Part shown: one piece after another, positions 49,531-60,045 of the stretch
How positions within the stretch are numbered: position 1 is the stretch's first letter
How the letters are laid out: each line of letters starts with the position of its first letter
Assembly: GCA_018806915.1 (NCBI GenBank)
Contig: JAGKQI010000046.1
Coordinates: forward strand, 1,178,001-1,242,000
Direction: 5' to 3'
Source of the DNA: Phytophthora colocasiae
Taxonomy: Eukaryota > Oomycota > Peronosporomycetes > Peronosporales > Peronosporaceae
Length of the DNA stretch: 64,000 nt
Made by a program: the position numbers and the translations under genes
The notes under the pieces: generated by a model
Databases searched by the model: none
Seen by the model: the letters and a program-made list of their open reading frames with translations, nothing else
What the model was told of the DNA's origin: nothing

Positions 49531-49650
49531 TTCAAGCTTTCAAACAGTGGGCCTCACTATTGTTTCACTGGAAAGCCGGGGTTATTGTGTACGGATCCCG
49601 AAAGAAAAAACAGAACAGACAAGAAGATGTATGGAATTATGCAACGCCAC

Positions 49651-50418
49651 TTACAAAGTTTGAGATCGGGCAGCGTCGGGACTGAAACCTGGCAGCGAGC
49701 GGACGAACTTCATAGAGAGACGACTGGCACCGACGCTGGGATGAGAAGATCCGGAGCGGTAGTGGGTACGCCAGGGATCCTGACGATCGCAGTCATCGAG
49801 AGCAGCCACAAGATCTTGCGGGGGATCCGCCCCAGCGGCGACGGCTTCGGCTCCTGGATACCAGATGGTATCCTCCGAAGGCAGAGGGAAGTGGATGAAG
49901 TGTGGGTCCAACCAGAGATCCAAATCACAACACCCGGTCAAACGCATCCTGTCGAAGATCCTGTTTTGCAGCTTGCGATAGTTGTCCCGCGCGTGGGATC
50001 CGCGATTCTTTCTGCGACGATAGAAGCCTGCGAACCAGCTGTCCGCCTTGCGTAGCTCGGCAGAGATAGGGAACGAATGTGTGGATTCCCAAATCGCTTG
50101 GAGATTGGCAGACTCAAACGCGTCATACCAACTCAAGATCTCCGCCAGCCGAGGCGACAGATCCTCCTGGAAGGTATAAGGGGGCGGAGCTCGAGACCCG
50201 AGATCTTTCCACGGCTCCGTCGCGTATAACCAAACGATGTGGGCCCGGGAGAGGAGATCCGGGACATAACTGTCCAGACCCGGACCACCACGGCCAGTAC
50301 GGAGTGGGAACAACCACCCAGGACGACGACAAGCGTTCATGCCGTTGGCGGAAAGCGTTAGAAGACTCAGCTGGCTGACTTCATCCGAGATCCAGGGAGC
50401 CACTTCCTCGGGAGCCAT
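49651..50418 (-). CDS. Antisense ORF of E3 copy B: C-terminal conserved domain
   Basis: 255 codons. Pattern resembles the C-terminal domain of the E1 and E2 antisense proteins: EPWKDL, an Arg/Lys-rich RKNRGSHARDNY, DRMRLTGCCDLDLW, FIHFPLP, WYPGAEAV, DPWRTHY. Similarity is in spacing of Trp, Pro and basic residues more than in identity, so homology is likely but not certain. It ends in TAA just downstream of the GGATCC array. Confidence 0.7.
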   Translation of the reverse strand: MAPEEVAPWISDEVSQLSLLTLSANGMNACRRPGWLFPLRTGRGGPGLDSYVPDLLSRAHIVWLYATEPWKDLGSRAPPPYTFQEDLSPRLAEILSWYDAFESANLQAIWESTHSFPISAELRKADSWFAGFYRRRKNRGSHARDNYRKLQNRIFDRMRLTGCCDLDLWLDPHFIHFPLPSEDTIWYPGAEAVAAGADPPQDLVAALDDCDRQDPWRTHYRSGSSHPSVGASRLSMKFVRSLPGFSPDAARSQTL

Positions 50419-51628
50419 CGGGCGAGGATCTCTGACGGCAGGAACAAACTCCTTCAGTGGGCCAAAGCTTCAAATTGCAGCTCTTCGACATTTCCTGAGA
50501 ACCTACCTCGGAAGTTACCAGAGGCATAGGTGATGAACGGCTGGACCCGTCATTGGGCGGAACTGTGGAAGCATCGCCGATCTCGATGGGAGCGGACGCT
50601 GATCCTTCCCCGGATGATCGCCGACGTAACTCTGACCGTGAGCGCGACTTGGCAGCCCGCACCTGCTCGTCCTCAGATCCTTCCGATTCCCCGCTGGAGC
50701 CAACTTCTTGATCATCTTGTACGGCGGATCCGGACAAATTCCCTTCGCTGGAGCCTTGTGATGACTCGTGGGTCCTGATAGCTGGGGCGGGAGGATCCGT
50801 TGGGACTGCTGGATCGGGGACCCTTGTGTTCTCGCTTAAAAGAGACCCTTCCGTCGGTTGGTTCGGAGTTTCTCCGGATCCGGAATCTGCGGACTCTGGA
50901 TCCTGCCCCGGATGTTCTTCCCTTGCCTCCCCGAAGTCAAAATCCGGATGGTTTTCCGTCTCATCCACCCCCGTGTGGATGGGAGCAGGCGCAGGCTGAG
51001 ACGCGGTATCGGAAGGCTTAACAGAGCTAGTATGACGGGGGATCTTCGGCGGAGGTTCTTCTGTCGAAGAAGAAACGTCACTGTGCCGACGTTTGGAGGA
51101 AGAAGACCCTCTAGTAGTAGACGTCTCCGACAGCCCACTCGGCGCGTTCGACGAGCTGCGCATCGCCATGGAAGCGATCGATGCTAGATTCCGAAGAGCC
51201 GCCGTACGCTCGTCAATGACGCTACGGTGCTCCTCCTCCAGGGCGACATGCTCCTGTCTGAGTGCGTCGTGCCTCGTCTGGAGATCTTGATAGCTTCCGC
51301 GGAGACGCCTGAGACCTTCTTGGTCGACTGATGCTTGTGTCAACGACGCCGTCAGCTTCTCAGATTCCTTCTTCAGACGTTGGATCTCGTCCCCTTGATC
51401 CCGAATAATCTGGTCCTTCCCGGCGAAGACCTGTCTCGCTTGGTCTCGCTCAAGAGTTACGGTGGAGATCTTCCGTGTGGCTTTGTCCAGGGCTTGAGTC
51501 ACCTGATCTCGCATGCGGAGAGCTTGATCACGCTCATCGGACACGCGATCCAAGTCTTGTGACGCCGCGGTAGACTTCCGCGCAGCCTCGTCACGCTCGA
51601 GGTGGATCCGATCGAGATCCGCGCTCAT
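50381..51628 (-). CDS. Antisense ORF of E3 copy B: second coiled coil and Ser/acidic linker
   Basis: 415 codons. Continuous heptads to about residue 175 (SADLDRIHLERDEAARK onward), a Ser-rich basic segment (SSSKRRHSD, nuclear-localisation-like), then an acidic Ser/Pro/Gly linker to about residue 390. A one-base loss in a GG/GGG run near 50,484 shifts the frame relative to copy C, which reads through into the C-terminal domain. Confidence 0.7.
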   Translation of the reverse strand: MSADLDRIHLERDEAARKSTAASQDLDRVSDERDQALRMRDQVTQALDKATRKISTVTLERDQARQVFAGKDQIIRDQGDEIQRLKKESEKLTASLTQASVDQEGLRRLRGSYQDLQTRHDALRQEHVALEEEHRSVIDERTAALRNLASIASMAMRSSSNAPSGLSETSTTRGSSSSKRRHSDVSSSTEEPPPKIPRHTSSVKPSDTASQPAPAPIHTGVDETENHPDFDFGEAREEHPGQDPESADSGSGETPNQPTEGSLLSENTRVPDPAVPTDPPAPAIRTHESSQGSSEGNLSGSAVQDDQEVGSSGESEGSEDEQVRAAKSRSRSELRRRSSGEGSASAPIEIGDASTVPPNDGSSRSSPMPLVTSEVGSQEMSKSCNLKLWPTEGVCSCRQRSSPDGSRGSGSLDLG

Positions 51629-52826
51629 CTTCTTCTGATCCGATGTCTGGCTTCGGATCCTGTCGAGTTCGCGCTTGGCCCTCTCCCTGGCTTGATCCGC
51701 GCGGTCCCGTCGGTCATTCGCTTCCAGCAGATCCTCTTCGACCCTCCGGAGACGTTTTCAACGTTCAGACGCTTGTGCGCGAGGCTCTCAGCCCGCCTTT
51801 GCTGTCGCTCCGTCTCCTCCCGAGCGTTGCGGTTCTCCTGCTCCAAGCGCGTAAGGTTCTCGTGGGCCCGGTCAAGCTTCTGAAGGGTGTGTGCATGTAC
51901 CCGGTGCAGATCCTCACGTTTGCGCTCTGACTTGGCGAAGAGGCCCTCCAACTCAGTGATCCTCTCTTTCCGGACGTGGAGTGCCAACTTGAGTGAGTCG
52001 ACCGTCTTGACGAGGTTCTGCTGAGGAGTTGCTTGAGCGATTCGCGCAACCGATCCCGGTGAGCCCTGAGTTCTTCGATCTTGTGCGCTTGTTGATCACA
52101 ACGGATAGCCGACTCTGCGAGCTGGACGCTGGTGCGATTGCGCTCGAGTGCAGCCGCATCTCGTGCAGCCTCCACCGCCCGCAGCTGAGTTTCCAGGTCC
52201 GTCGAACGCTCCAATAATTCTGAAGACTCTTCACGCTGATCCTCGAGATCTTGGACCAGCCGAACTACCGAAGGATGCTCCACCGAGATATCTTCCCCAG
52301 CAATCTGTCGCTCGAGCCCCATGGCGTAGTCCTGCAGGATGGAGTAGGCCTCTGCCGAAGATGCCTCCAGATCGGAATACCGGACCTTGAGAGTGTCTAA
52401 CTCGCGCAAATCATCCTTGAGCCGATCCAGATCTTGCACCGCTTCCGCTTCCTTCTGCTTCGCTAACCGGAGGGCAGCTTGGGAGACATCATATCGACGC
52501 TGCGCGAAATCAATGAAAGCTTGGGCAGTGTCCAGGCGAGGCTGCAGCGTGTTGTGAAGCTCTTCATTATGTCGGCGCGCCGCGGTAAGATCATGGAGCA
52601 CCTGCTGGTAGCTGTCCTGCATCTCGGTATACCCAGCAGCGAGAGACTGAAGCGAGGCAACGGCATCATATACGGGGTTTAAATCTGGAACAGTAGGGGT
52701 CACAGCCGCAGTGGGATCGGAAGGAGCTTGGTCGCAATGCGGGCAAGGGTGCTGAGTCGCAGGGCGACCCTGGCCGAAGAACACCGTGGTATACGCAGAA
52801 GAATCGGCGTCGGCAGAGCGATCCAT
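51625..52826 (-). pseudogene. Antisense ORF of E3 copy B: N-terminus and first coiled coil, frameshifted
   Basis: Starts MDRSADADSS with a CPHCD motif at about residue 33, then heptad-rich coiled coil (DLDRLKDDLREL, DLEDQREESSELLERS). A missing C near 52,020 shifts the frame compared with copy C. A second frame (51,987-51,625) carries the continuation, and another shift near 51,755 leads to the next ORF. B and C each lack different breaks, so the family ancestor probably had one frame of about 1,050 codons. Confidence 0.68.
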
Positions 52827-52929
52827 TTTCGCTGAGGTGGTGATTTGAGGAAGTGGTGGATCGGACTGGGAATTTGTATGGGAACGACGTGATGCCGTTG
52901 TGCGGCAACAACCTCGTCCCAGGGGCGGT

Positions 52930-54155
52930 TGTGGTGAAGCGGATCCAAATCAAGCCAGATATGATGCGGATCGACCACGATGATGGGTGACGTGCGACAT
53001 GGGGCTATGACAAGGACAAATACCTGACGCGTGGAACCTACTCTAGGACGGATCCTACGTTAGGATCCGGTGAGCCTGGCCGACCTAAGTCCAGATCCTG
53101 TCATCTTAAGTTCGGATCCTCCGTCGCCTAAGTACGGATCCAGTATCCCGACTAAGTACGGATCCAGTCTCCCGATTAAGTACGGATCCAGTCTCCCGAT
53201 TAAGTACGGATCAGATCTAAGATCCCAAGATCCAAAGATCCAAGACTCAGGATCCAAGATCCAAGGCCCAGGATCCCCTAGATCCCAAAATCCAAGATCC
53301 AAGGCCCAGGATCCGGAATCCTCGGATCCCAAGTTGGATCCTCGAGATCCAGGATCCCCAAGATCTTAAGATCCAAGATCCAAGCCTCAAGATCCAAGAT
53401 CCAACGCCCAGGATCCGGGATCCTCGGATCCCAAGTCGGATCCTCAAGATCCAAGACATCGACGAAGTGAAGCAGCTGCAGGAGAGCCGGCATGATCTAA
53501 GATAGAGATCTGCGATGGGAAAGATAGGGTACAAGATGAGAAACTGGTCTAACCATAAATCAGAGAATCGATTTTGCCTTCTAGTGCGCAAGTGGACTTC
53601 CTCGGAGTAAAGACAAGGGAAGAGGATAGCATATTGGCCTCCCCTTAGTGTTCCTGTAAGTCACTTCGCACACCTAGCTACAGCTAAGACCGGATCCCCG
53701 ATTTGGCTGGCTTACCTTACGCTAGTGAAGACCCCGGATCCAACGGTGTTGATTGCTTAACCGTAGGATCCCTCGACTTCTCAACCACCCCAAGACCAAC
53801 CGCTACAGGAGGCGGCAAGCAAGACAGTAAAGGAAAAGGAAAAGGAACCCCACACCCCCGGATCCAAGGATCCACCTGATCTTCGAGTCCAAGACCAAGA
53901 TCCCCCCAACCAGGACCTGTGTGCAGGAACCCCCACGCAAGTCCAACCTCCCAAGTCCCCGCCAAGGACGTTCAAGCTCTCACGCCTGTGTACACTCTCC
54001 CGTTCCTGAGAGAGCAGATCCCGCCCACTGACGGGTACACAAGGTGAGCCTCAGCAACCCCCACGGTTATCGGAGTACCCCCTCCGTTAGTCAGTATCTG
54101 GGCGCCTGTGTGAACGTTGGATCCCTGCTCATTCCAGCGGATCCACTACACCACA
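52930..54155 (+). repeat. 3' LTR of E3 copy B
   Basis: Starts TGTGGTGAAGC after polypurine tract CCCAGGGGCGGT, ends CACCACA. 1,226 bp. Array 53,090-53,460 uses AAGTACGGATCCAGTC units, unlike the A-type array. The shared block reads GAATCGATTTTGCC at 53,566. It is the same subtype as the LTR at 56,055-57,628 and differs from the LTR at the other end of copy B. Confidence 0.85.
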
Positions 54156-54756
54156 GGTGTATACAACTTCCGCGTACAGGGTTCTGTGTGCCATCGCAGG
54201 GGAGCGTTGCAACCACCACCGAACCGACGACCGATGTTTGCGCAAGTGTACATCAATGATCCGGATATGGAAGCACGCGTAGCAAGCCGGATGGGAATGA
54301 CAGATGGATTGGACCCGGCCATTCTGGGAAAAATCTTCAGGTGATGACTGCCCACAACGGGTACACATAACAGTTTCTAAACTGTTGATTGATCGTGCTG
54401 GACCGGCGTACCAAGCAGCCGTGGAGCAGTTCGCACGGCAGTTAGCGGCTGGTGAAGCAAGACCTTGAGATAACCCTGCACTGCGTCTCCATGAGTTTCT
54501 CCCTCGAGATGAGGACCTCCGGCTTCGATTGCATGTGGCGCGGAACACAAACCCGGGTACCCACAATGTACCCACTGCATCCGAAGTGGCAGCTATCATT
54601 ATTGATCGAGCTGCGGCTGAGCACAGAGATATCATTTTAAATACCCGTCAGGGAGGCTTCAAACGAATTTATGAAACGAGTGAGAGCTACGATCCACTTT
54701 AATACCCTCTCCTGTTTCCGTACGGAGAGCCAGGATGGACATACGATCTTCCGTAT
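54156..54756 (+). pseudogene. Helitron Rep protein, N-terminal continuation with stops
   Basis: Resumes in frame with the piece ending at 27,241: GVYNFRVQGSVCHRRG, PMFAQVYINDP. The frame is lost after LGKIFR near 54,342. Farther on, other frames carry NPGTHNVPTASEVAAI and YDPL-stop-YPLLFPYGEPGW, the standard Helitron order; the TAA at about 54,703 is one C-to-T change from CAA. Confidence 0.75.
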
Positions 54757-56054
54757 GTGGGTGACCACGTGGACCGTAACGGTAAACCACTGACGATGTC
54801 ACTCCGAGAGTACGAATCGTATGTTCTTCATGACCGGACTGCGAGCAATTCTCTCATTCTCCGAGGAGGTCGCCTAACCCAGCAGTATTGTGTGGACCAA
54901 TGGGCCAAATGTGAACAAGAAGGCCTGCGGTTCATAGAAAAGAACCAACTCCAGTACAGATTGGAAACACTGCAAGGTCTCACCGATGCCCTGCGGAACG
55001 AATCTATCGATGTACACCGTGTGGCGGCAAATGAGGAAGTGGCACAACGTAGATCTACGGCTACTACACGACAGCCACGGGACACAGGGGTAGTCCCAGC
55101 TGAACCTGAAGCAGAAAACATCGGCCGCAAGGTTATTATACCTCCAACCTTTATGGGAGGGCCGCGCTACATGTACAACCGTTTCCTGGATGCTATGGCT
55201 ATAGTTCGAGAGACGGGTGCACCCAATCTGTTCATCACCATGACGTGTAACCCGAACTGGCCTGAAATCAAGGAAAATATTAGACCTGGAGAGAAGGCAT
55301 CTGATCGACCGGACATTGTTGCGCGTGTGTTCATGCAGAAGCTGAAGAGCCTCAACAAGGACCTCGACGAAGGCCTGCTGGGTATTGTAGCTGCTCGGGT
55401 TCACGTGGTGGAATACCAAAAACGTGGTCTTCCACACGCCCATATCCTGCTGATTATGCGACCGGAAGACAAGCCCGCAACGGCGGAGGATGTCGACCGG
55501 TTGACGTCAGCCGAGCTACCAGACAAGGAGACACACCCTGAGCTCTATGAAACCGTCATTTCAAATATGTTGCATGGTCCCTGTGGGCAACAAAACCCCA
55601 ACTGTCCCTGCATGAAGAACGGTAAATGCTCCAAGAAATTCCCCAAACAGTTCGCAGAAGAAACGATAATGGCTGAGGATAAGTATCCTACGTACAAGAG
55701 ATGTCGTCGACCTGACGGAATTCTGAGGCACAAGGGGAAGGTGTGGGATAACGCAAAGATCAACCAGTGGGTCGTACCTTACAACCCATTCCTATCGCAG
55801 AAATATGACTGTCACATCAACGTGGAAGTATGTGCTACAAACAAGGCAGTGAAGTACATCTACAAGTACGTTTACAAGGGTTCGGATATGACGACGATCA
55901 CTATTGAAGGAAATTCAGGCGAACGAGATTCCCCAGTACTTACTGGGTCGCTATATTTCTCCGGTAGAGGCTTGCATGCGACTGTTCGGATTTCCTACAC
56001 AAGGTTCATCACATGCTGTTGTGAATCTTCCTATCCACCTGGAAGGAATGAGTC
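54757..56054 (+). CDS. Helitron rolling-circle replication initiator (Rep) domain, C-terminal end cut by E3 copy C
   Basis: Rep nickase of a Helitron. FMGGPRYM, LFITMTCNPNWPEI, the two-His motif in GLPHAHILL (about 55,425-55,450), a Cys cluster (NPNCPCMKNGKCSKKFP), and the paired Tyr region YIYKYVYKG (about 55,855-55,880) are all present in normal order. A one-base shift near 55,910 moves the continuation (EIPQYLLGRYISPVEA, VVNLPIHLEGMS) into the next frame, which runs to the E3 copy C border at 56,054. The helicase half is expected beyond the window. Confidence 0.85.
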
Positions 56055-57628
56055 TGTGGTGTAGTGGATCCGCTGGAATGAGCAGGGATCCAACGTTCAC
56101 ACACGGCGCCCAGACACTGACTAACGGAGGGGGTACTCCGATAACCGTGGGGGTTGCTGAGGCTCACCTTGTGTACCCGTCAGTGGGCGGGATCTGCTCT
56201 CTCAGGAACGGGAGAGTGTACACAGGCGTGAGAGCTTGAACGTCCTTGGCGGGGACTTGGGAGGTTGGACTTGCGTGGGGGTTCCTGCACACAGGTCCTG
56301 GTTGGGGGGATCTTGGTCTTGGACTCGAAGATCAGGTGGATCCTTGGATCCGGGGGTGTGGGGTTCCTTTTCCTTTTCCTTTACTGTCTTGCTTGCCGCC
56401 TCCTGTAGCGGTTGGTCTTGGGGTGGTTGAGAAGTCGAGGGATCCTACGGTTAAGCAATCAACACCGTTGGATCCGGGGTCTTCACTAGCGTAAGGTAAG
56501 CCGGCCAAATCGGGGATCCGGTCTTAGCTGTAGCTAGGTAGGCGCAGTGAGTTGCAGGAACACTAAGGGGAGGCCAATACACTATCCTCTTCCCTTGTCC
56601 TAAGTCCTGAAGAAAACCACTTACGCCCTAGAAGGTAAATTCGACTCTCTAGGGGGGGGGTTGTTGAGATACCGAGAGATCCTCACCCTAGCGTAAGGTA
56701 AGCCGGCCAAATCGGGGATCCGGTCTTAGCTGTAGCTAGGTGTGCGAAGTGACTTACAGGAACACTAAGGGGAGGCCAATATGCTATCCTCTTCCCTTGT
56801 CTTTACTCCGAGGAAGTCCACTTGCGCACTAGAAGGCAAAATCGATTCTCTGATTTATGGTTAGACCAGTTTCTCATCTTGTACCCTATCTTTCCCATCG
56901 CAGATCTCTATCTTAGATCATGCCGGCTCTCCTGCAGCTGCTTCACTTCGTCGATGTCTTGGATCTTGAGGATCCGACTTGGGATCCGAGGATCCCGGAT
57001 CCTGGGCGTTGGATCTTGGATCTTGAGTCTTGGATCTTGGATCTTAAGATCTTGGGGATCCTGGATCTCGAGGATCCAACTTGGGATCCGAGGATTCCGG
57101 ATCCTGGGCCTTGGATCTTGGATTTTGGGATCTAGGGGATCCTGGATCTCAAGGATCCCACTTGGGATCCGAGGATCCCGGATCCTGGGCCTTGGATCTT
57201 GGATCCTGAGTCTTGGATCTTGGATTTTGGGATCTAGGGGATCCTGGATCTCAAGGATCCCACTTGGGATCCGAGGATCCCGGATCCTGGGCCTTGGATC
57301 TTGGATCCTGAGTCTTGGATCTTTGGATCTTTGGATCTTAGATCTGATCCGTACTTAATCGGGAGACTGGATCCGTACTTAATCGGGAGACTGGATCCGT
57401 ACTTAGTCGGGATACTGGATCCGTACTTAGGCGACGGAGGATCCGAACTTAAGATGACAGGATCCGGACTTAGGTCGGCCAGGCTCACCGGATCCTAACG
57501 TAGGATCCGTCCTAGAGTAGGTTCCACGCGTCAGGTATTTGTCCTTGTCATAGCCCCATGTCGCACGTTACCCATCATCGTGGTCGATCCGCATCATATC
57601 TGGCTTGATTTGGATCCGCTTCACCACA
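56055..57628 (-). repeat. 3' LTR of E3 copy C, with internal duplication
   Basis: CACCACA at 57,622-57,628 adjoins the polypurine tract. A ~160-bp segment is present twice: 56,490-56,650 (like the copy A LTR: GGTAAATTCGACTCTCT) and 56,695-56,850 (like the copy B 3' LTR: GGCAAAATCGATTCTCT), joined at a run of nine G (56,652-56,660). GGATCC array 56,965-57,500. Confidence 0.82.
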
Positions 57629-57731
57629 ACCGCCCCTGGGACGAGGTTGTTGCCGCACAACGGCATCACGTCGTTCCCATACAAATTCCCAGTCCGATCC
57701 ACCACTTCCTCAAATCACCACCTCAGCGAAA

Positions 57732-59187
57732 ATGGATCGCTCTGCCGACGCCGATTCTTCTGCGTATACCACGGTGTTCTTCGGCCAGGGTCGCCCTGCG
57801 ACTCAGCACCCTTGCCCGCATTGCGACCAAGCTCCTTCCGATCCCACTGCGGCTGTGACCCCTACTGTTCCAGATTTAAACCCCGTATATGATGCCGTTG
57901 CCTCGCTTCAGTCTCTCGCTGCTGGGTATACCGAGATGCAGGACAGCTACCAGCAGGTGCTCCATGATCTTACCGCGGCGCGCCGACATAATGAAGAGCT
58001 TCACAACACGCTGCAGCCTCGCCTGGACACTGCCCAAGCTTTCATTGATTTCGCGCAGCGTCGATATGATGTCTCCCCAAGCTGCCCTCCGGTTAGCGAA
58101 GCAGAAGGAAGCGGAAGCGGTGCAAGATCTGGATCGGCTCAAGGATGATTTGCGCGAGTTAGACACTCTCAAGGTCCGGTATTCCGATCTGGAGGCATCT
58201 TCGGCAGAGGCCTACTCCATCCTGCAGGACTACGCCATGGGGCTCGAGCGACAGATTGCTGGGGAAGATATCTCGGTGGAGCATCCTTCGGTAGTTCGGC
58301 TGGTCCAAGATCTCGAGGATCAGCGTGAAGAGTCTTCAGAATTATTGGAGCGTTCGACGGACCTGGAAACTCAGCTGCGGGCGGTGGAGGCTGCACGAGA
58401 TGCGGCTGCACTCGAGCGCAATCGCACCAGCGTCCAGCTCGCAGAGTCGGCTATCCGTTGTGATCAACAAGCGCACAAGATCGAAGAACTCAGGGCTCAC
58501 CGGGATCGGTTGCGCGAATCGCTCAAGCAACTCCCTCAGCAGAACCTCGTCAAGACGGTCGACTCACTCAAGTTGGCACTCCACGTCCGGAAAGAGAGGA
58601 TCACTGAGTTGGAGGGCCTCTTCGCCAAGTCAGAGCGCAAACGTGAGGATCTGCACCGGGTACATGCACACACCCTTCAGAAGCTTGACCGGGCCCACGA
58701 GAACCTTACGCGCTTGGAGCAGGAGAACCGCAACGCTCGGGAGGAGACGGAGCGACAGCAAAGGCGGGCTGAGAGCCTCGCGCACAAGCGTCTGAACGTT
58801 GAAAACGTCTCCGGAGGGTCGAAGAGGATCTGCTGGAAGCGAATGACCGACGGGACCGCGCGGATCAAGCCAGGGAGAGGGCCAAGCGCGAACTCGACAG
58901 GATCCGGAAGCCAGACATCGGATCAGAAGAAGATGAGCGCGGATCTCGATCGGATCCACCTCGAGCGTGACGAGGCTGCGCGGAAGTCTACCGCGGCGTC
59001 ACAAGACTTGGATCGCGTGTCCGATGAGCGTGATCAAGCTCTCCGCATGCGAGATCAGGTGACTCAAGCCCTGGACAAAGCCACACGGAAGATCTCCACC
59101 GTAACTCTTGAGCGAGACCAAGCGAGACAGGTCTTCGCCGGGAAGGACCAGATTATTCGGGATCAAGGGACGAGATCCAACGTCTGA
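57732..59187 (+). pseudogene. Antisense ORF of E3 copy C: N-terminus and coiled coils, one frameshift
   Basis: MDRSADADSS start, CPHCD motif, coiled coil. An extra C in CCCC at 58,075 (CCC in copy B) shifts the frame. The rest is open from 57,889 to 59,187 as continuous coiled coil without the breaks seen in copy B, until a missing G near 59,167. On the element's own orientation this is the strand opposite pol. Confidence 0.7.
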
Positions 59188-59216
59188 AGAAGGAATCTGA
59201 GAAGCTGACGGCGTCG

Positions 59217-60045
59217 TTGACACAAGCATCAGTCGACCAAGAAGGTCTCAGGCGTCTCCGCGGAAGCTATCAAGATCTCCAGACGAGGCACGACGCACTC
59301 AGACAGGAGCATGCCGCCCTGGAGGAGGAGCACCGTAGCGTCATTGACGAGCGTACGGCGGCTCTTCGGAATCTAGCATCGATCGCTTCCATGGCGATGC
59401 GCAGCTCGTCGAACGCGCCGAGTGGGCTGTCGGAGACGTCTACTACTAGAGGGTCTTCTTCCTCCAAACGTCGGCACAGTGACGTTTCTTCTTCGACAGA
59501 AGAACCTCCGCCGAAGATCCCCCGTCATACTAGCTCTGTTAAGCCTTCCGATACCGCGTCTCAGCTCTGCGCCTGCTCCCATCCACACGGGGGTGGATGA
59601 GACGGAAAACCATCCGGATTTTGACTTCGGGGAGGCAAGGGAAGAACATCCGGGGCAGGATCCAGAGTCCGCAGATTCCGGATCCGGAGAAACTCCGAAC
59701 CAACCGACGGAAGGGTCTCTTTTAAGCGAGAACACAAGGGTCCCCGATCCAGCAGTCCCAACGGATCCTCCCGCCCCAGCTATCAGGACCCACGAGTCAT
59801 CACAAGGCTCCAGCGAAGGGAATTTGTCCGGATCCGCCGTACAAGATGATCAAGAAGTTGGCTCCAGCGGGGAATCGGAAGGATCTGAGGACGAGCAGGT
59901 GCGGGCTGCCAAGTCGCGCTCACGGTCAGAGTTACGTCGGCGATCATCCGGGAAGGATCAGCGTCCGCTCCCATCGAGATCGGCGATGCTTCCACAGTTC
60001 CGCCCAATGACGGGTCCAGCCGTTCATCACCTATGCCTCTGGTAA
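59217..60045 (+). pseudogene. Antisense ORF of E3 copy C: coiled-coil end and Ser/acidic linker
   Basis: Two overlapping open stretches (59,217-59,600 and 59,422-60,045) joined by a one-base difference at 59,566 relative to copy B. Content as in copy B: SSSKRRHSD, acidic linker, Ser/Arg-rich segment. A missing G at 59,953 ends the frame; copy B reads on there. Confidence 0.65.

Larger units (their letters stand above)
40045..54155 (+). mobile_element. Ty3/Gypsy element E3, copy B (internal region and 3' LTR)
   Basis: Shares its 5' LTR with copy A. gag and pol are broken by several small indels, but the antisense region is full length (49,651-52,826). The 3' LTR (52,930-54,155) belongs to a different LTR subtype, close to copy C. 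Copy B is therefore a mosaic. Confidence 0.85.

Noticed and set aside
48855..49685. 276-codon plus-strand ORF with SDPWVLK repeats (and its mirror near 60,899-61,669)
   Set aside because: It starts inside the chromodomain region in another frame and then reads through the GGATCC array.
54377..54640. Short ORFs on both strands in the Helitron fragment
   Set aside because: They are out of frame with the recognisable Helitron protein segments in the same interval.
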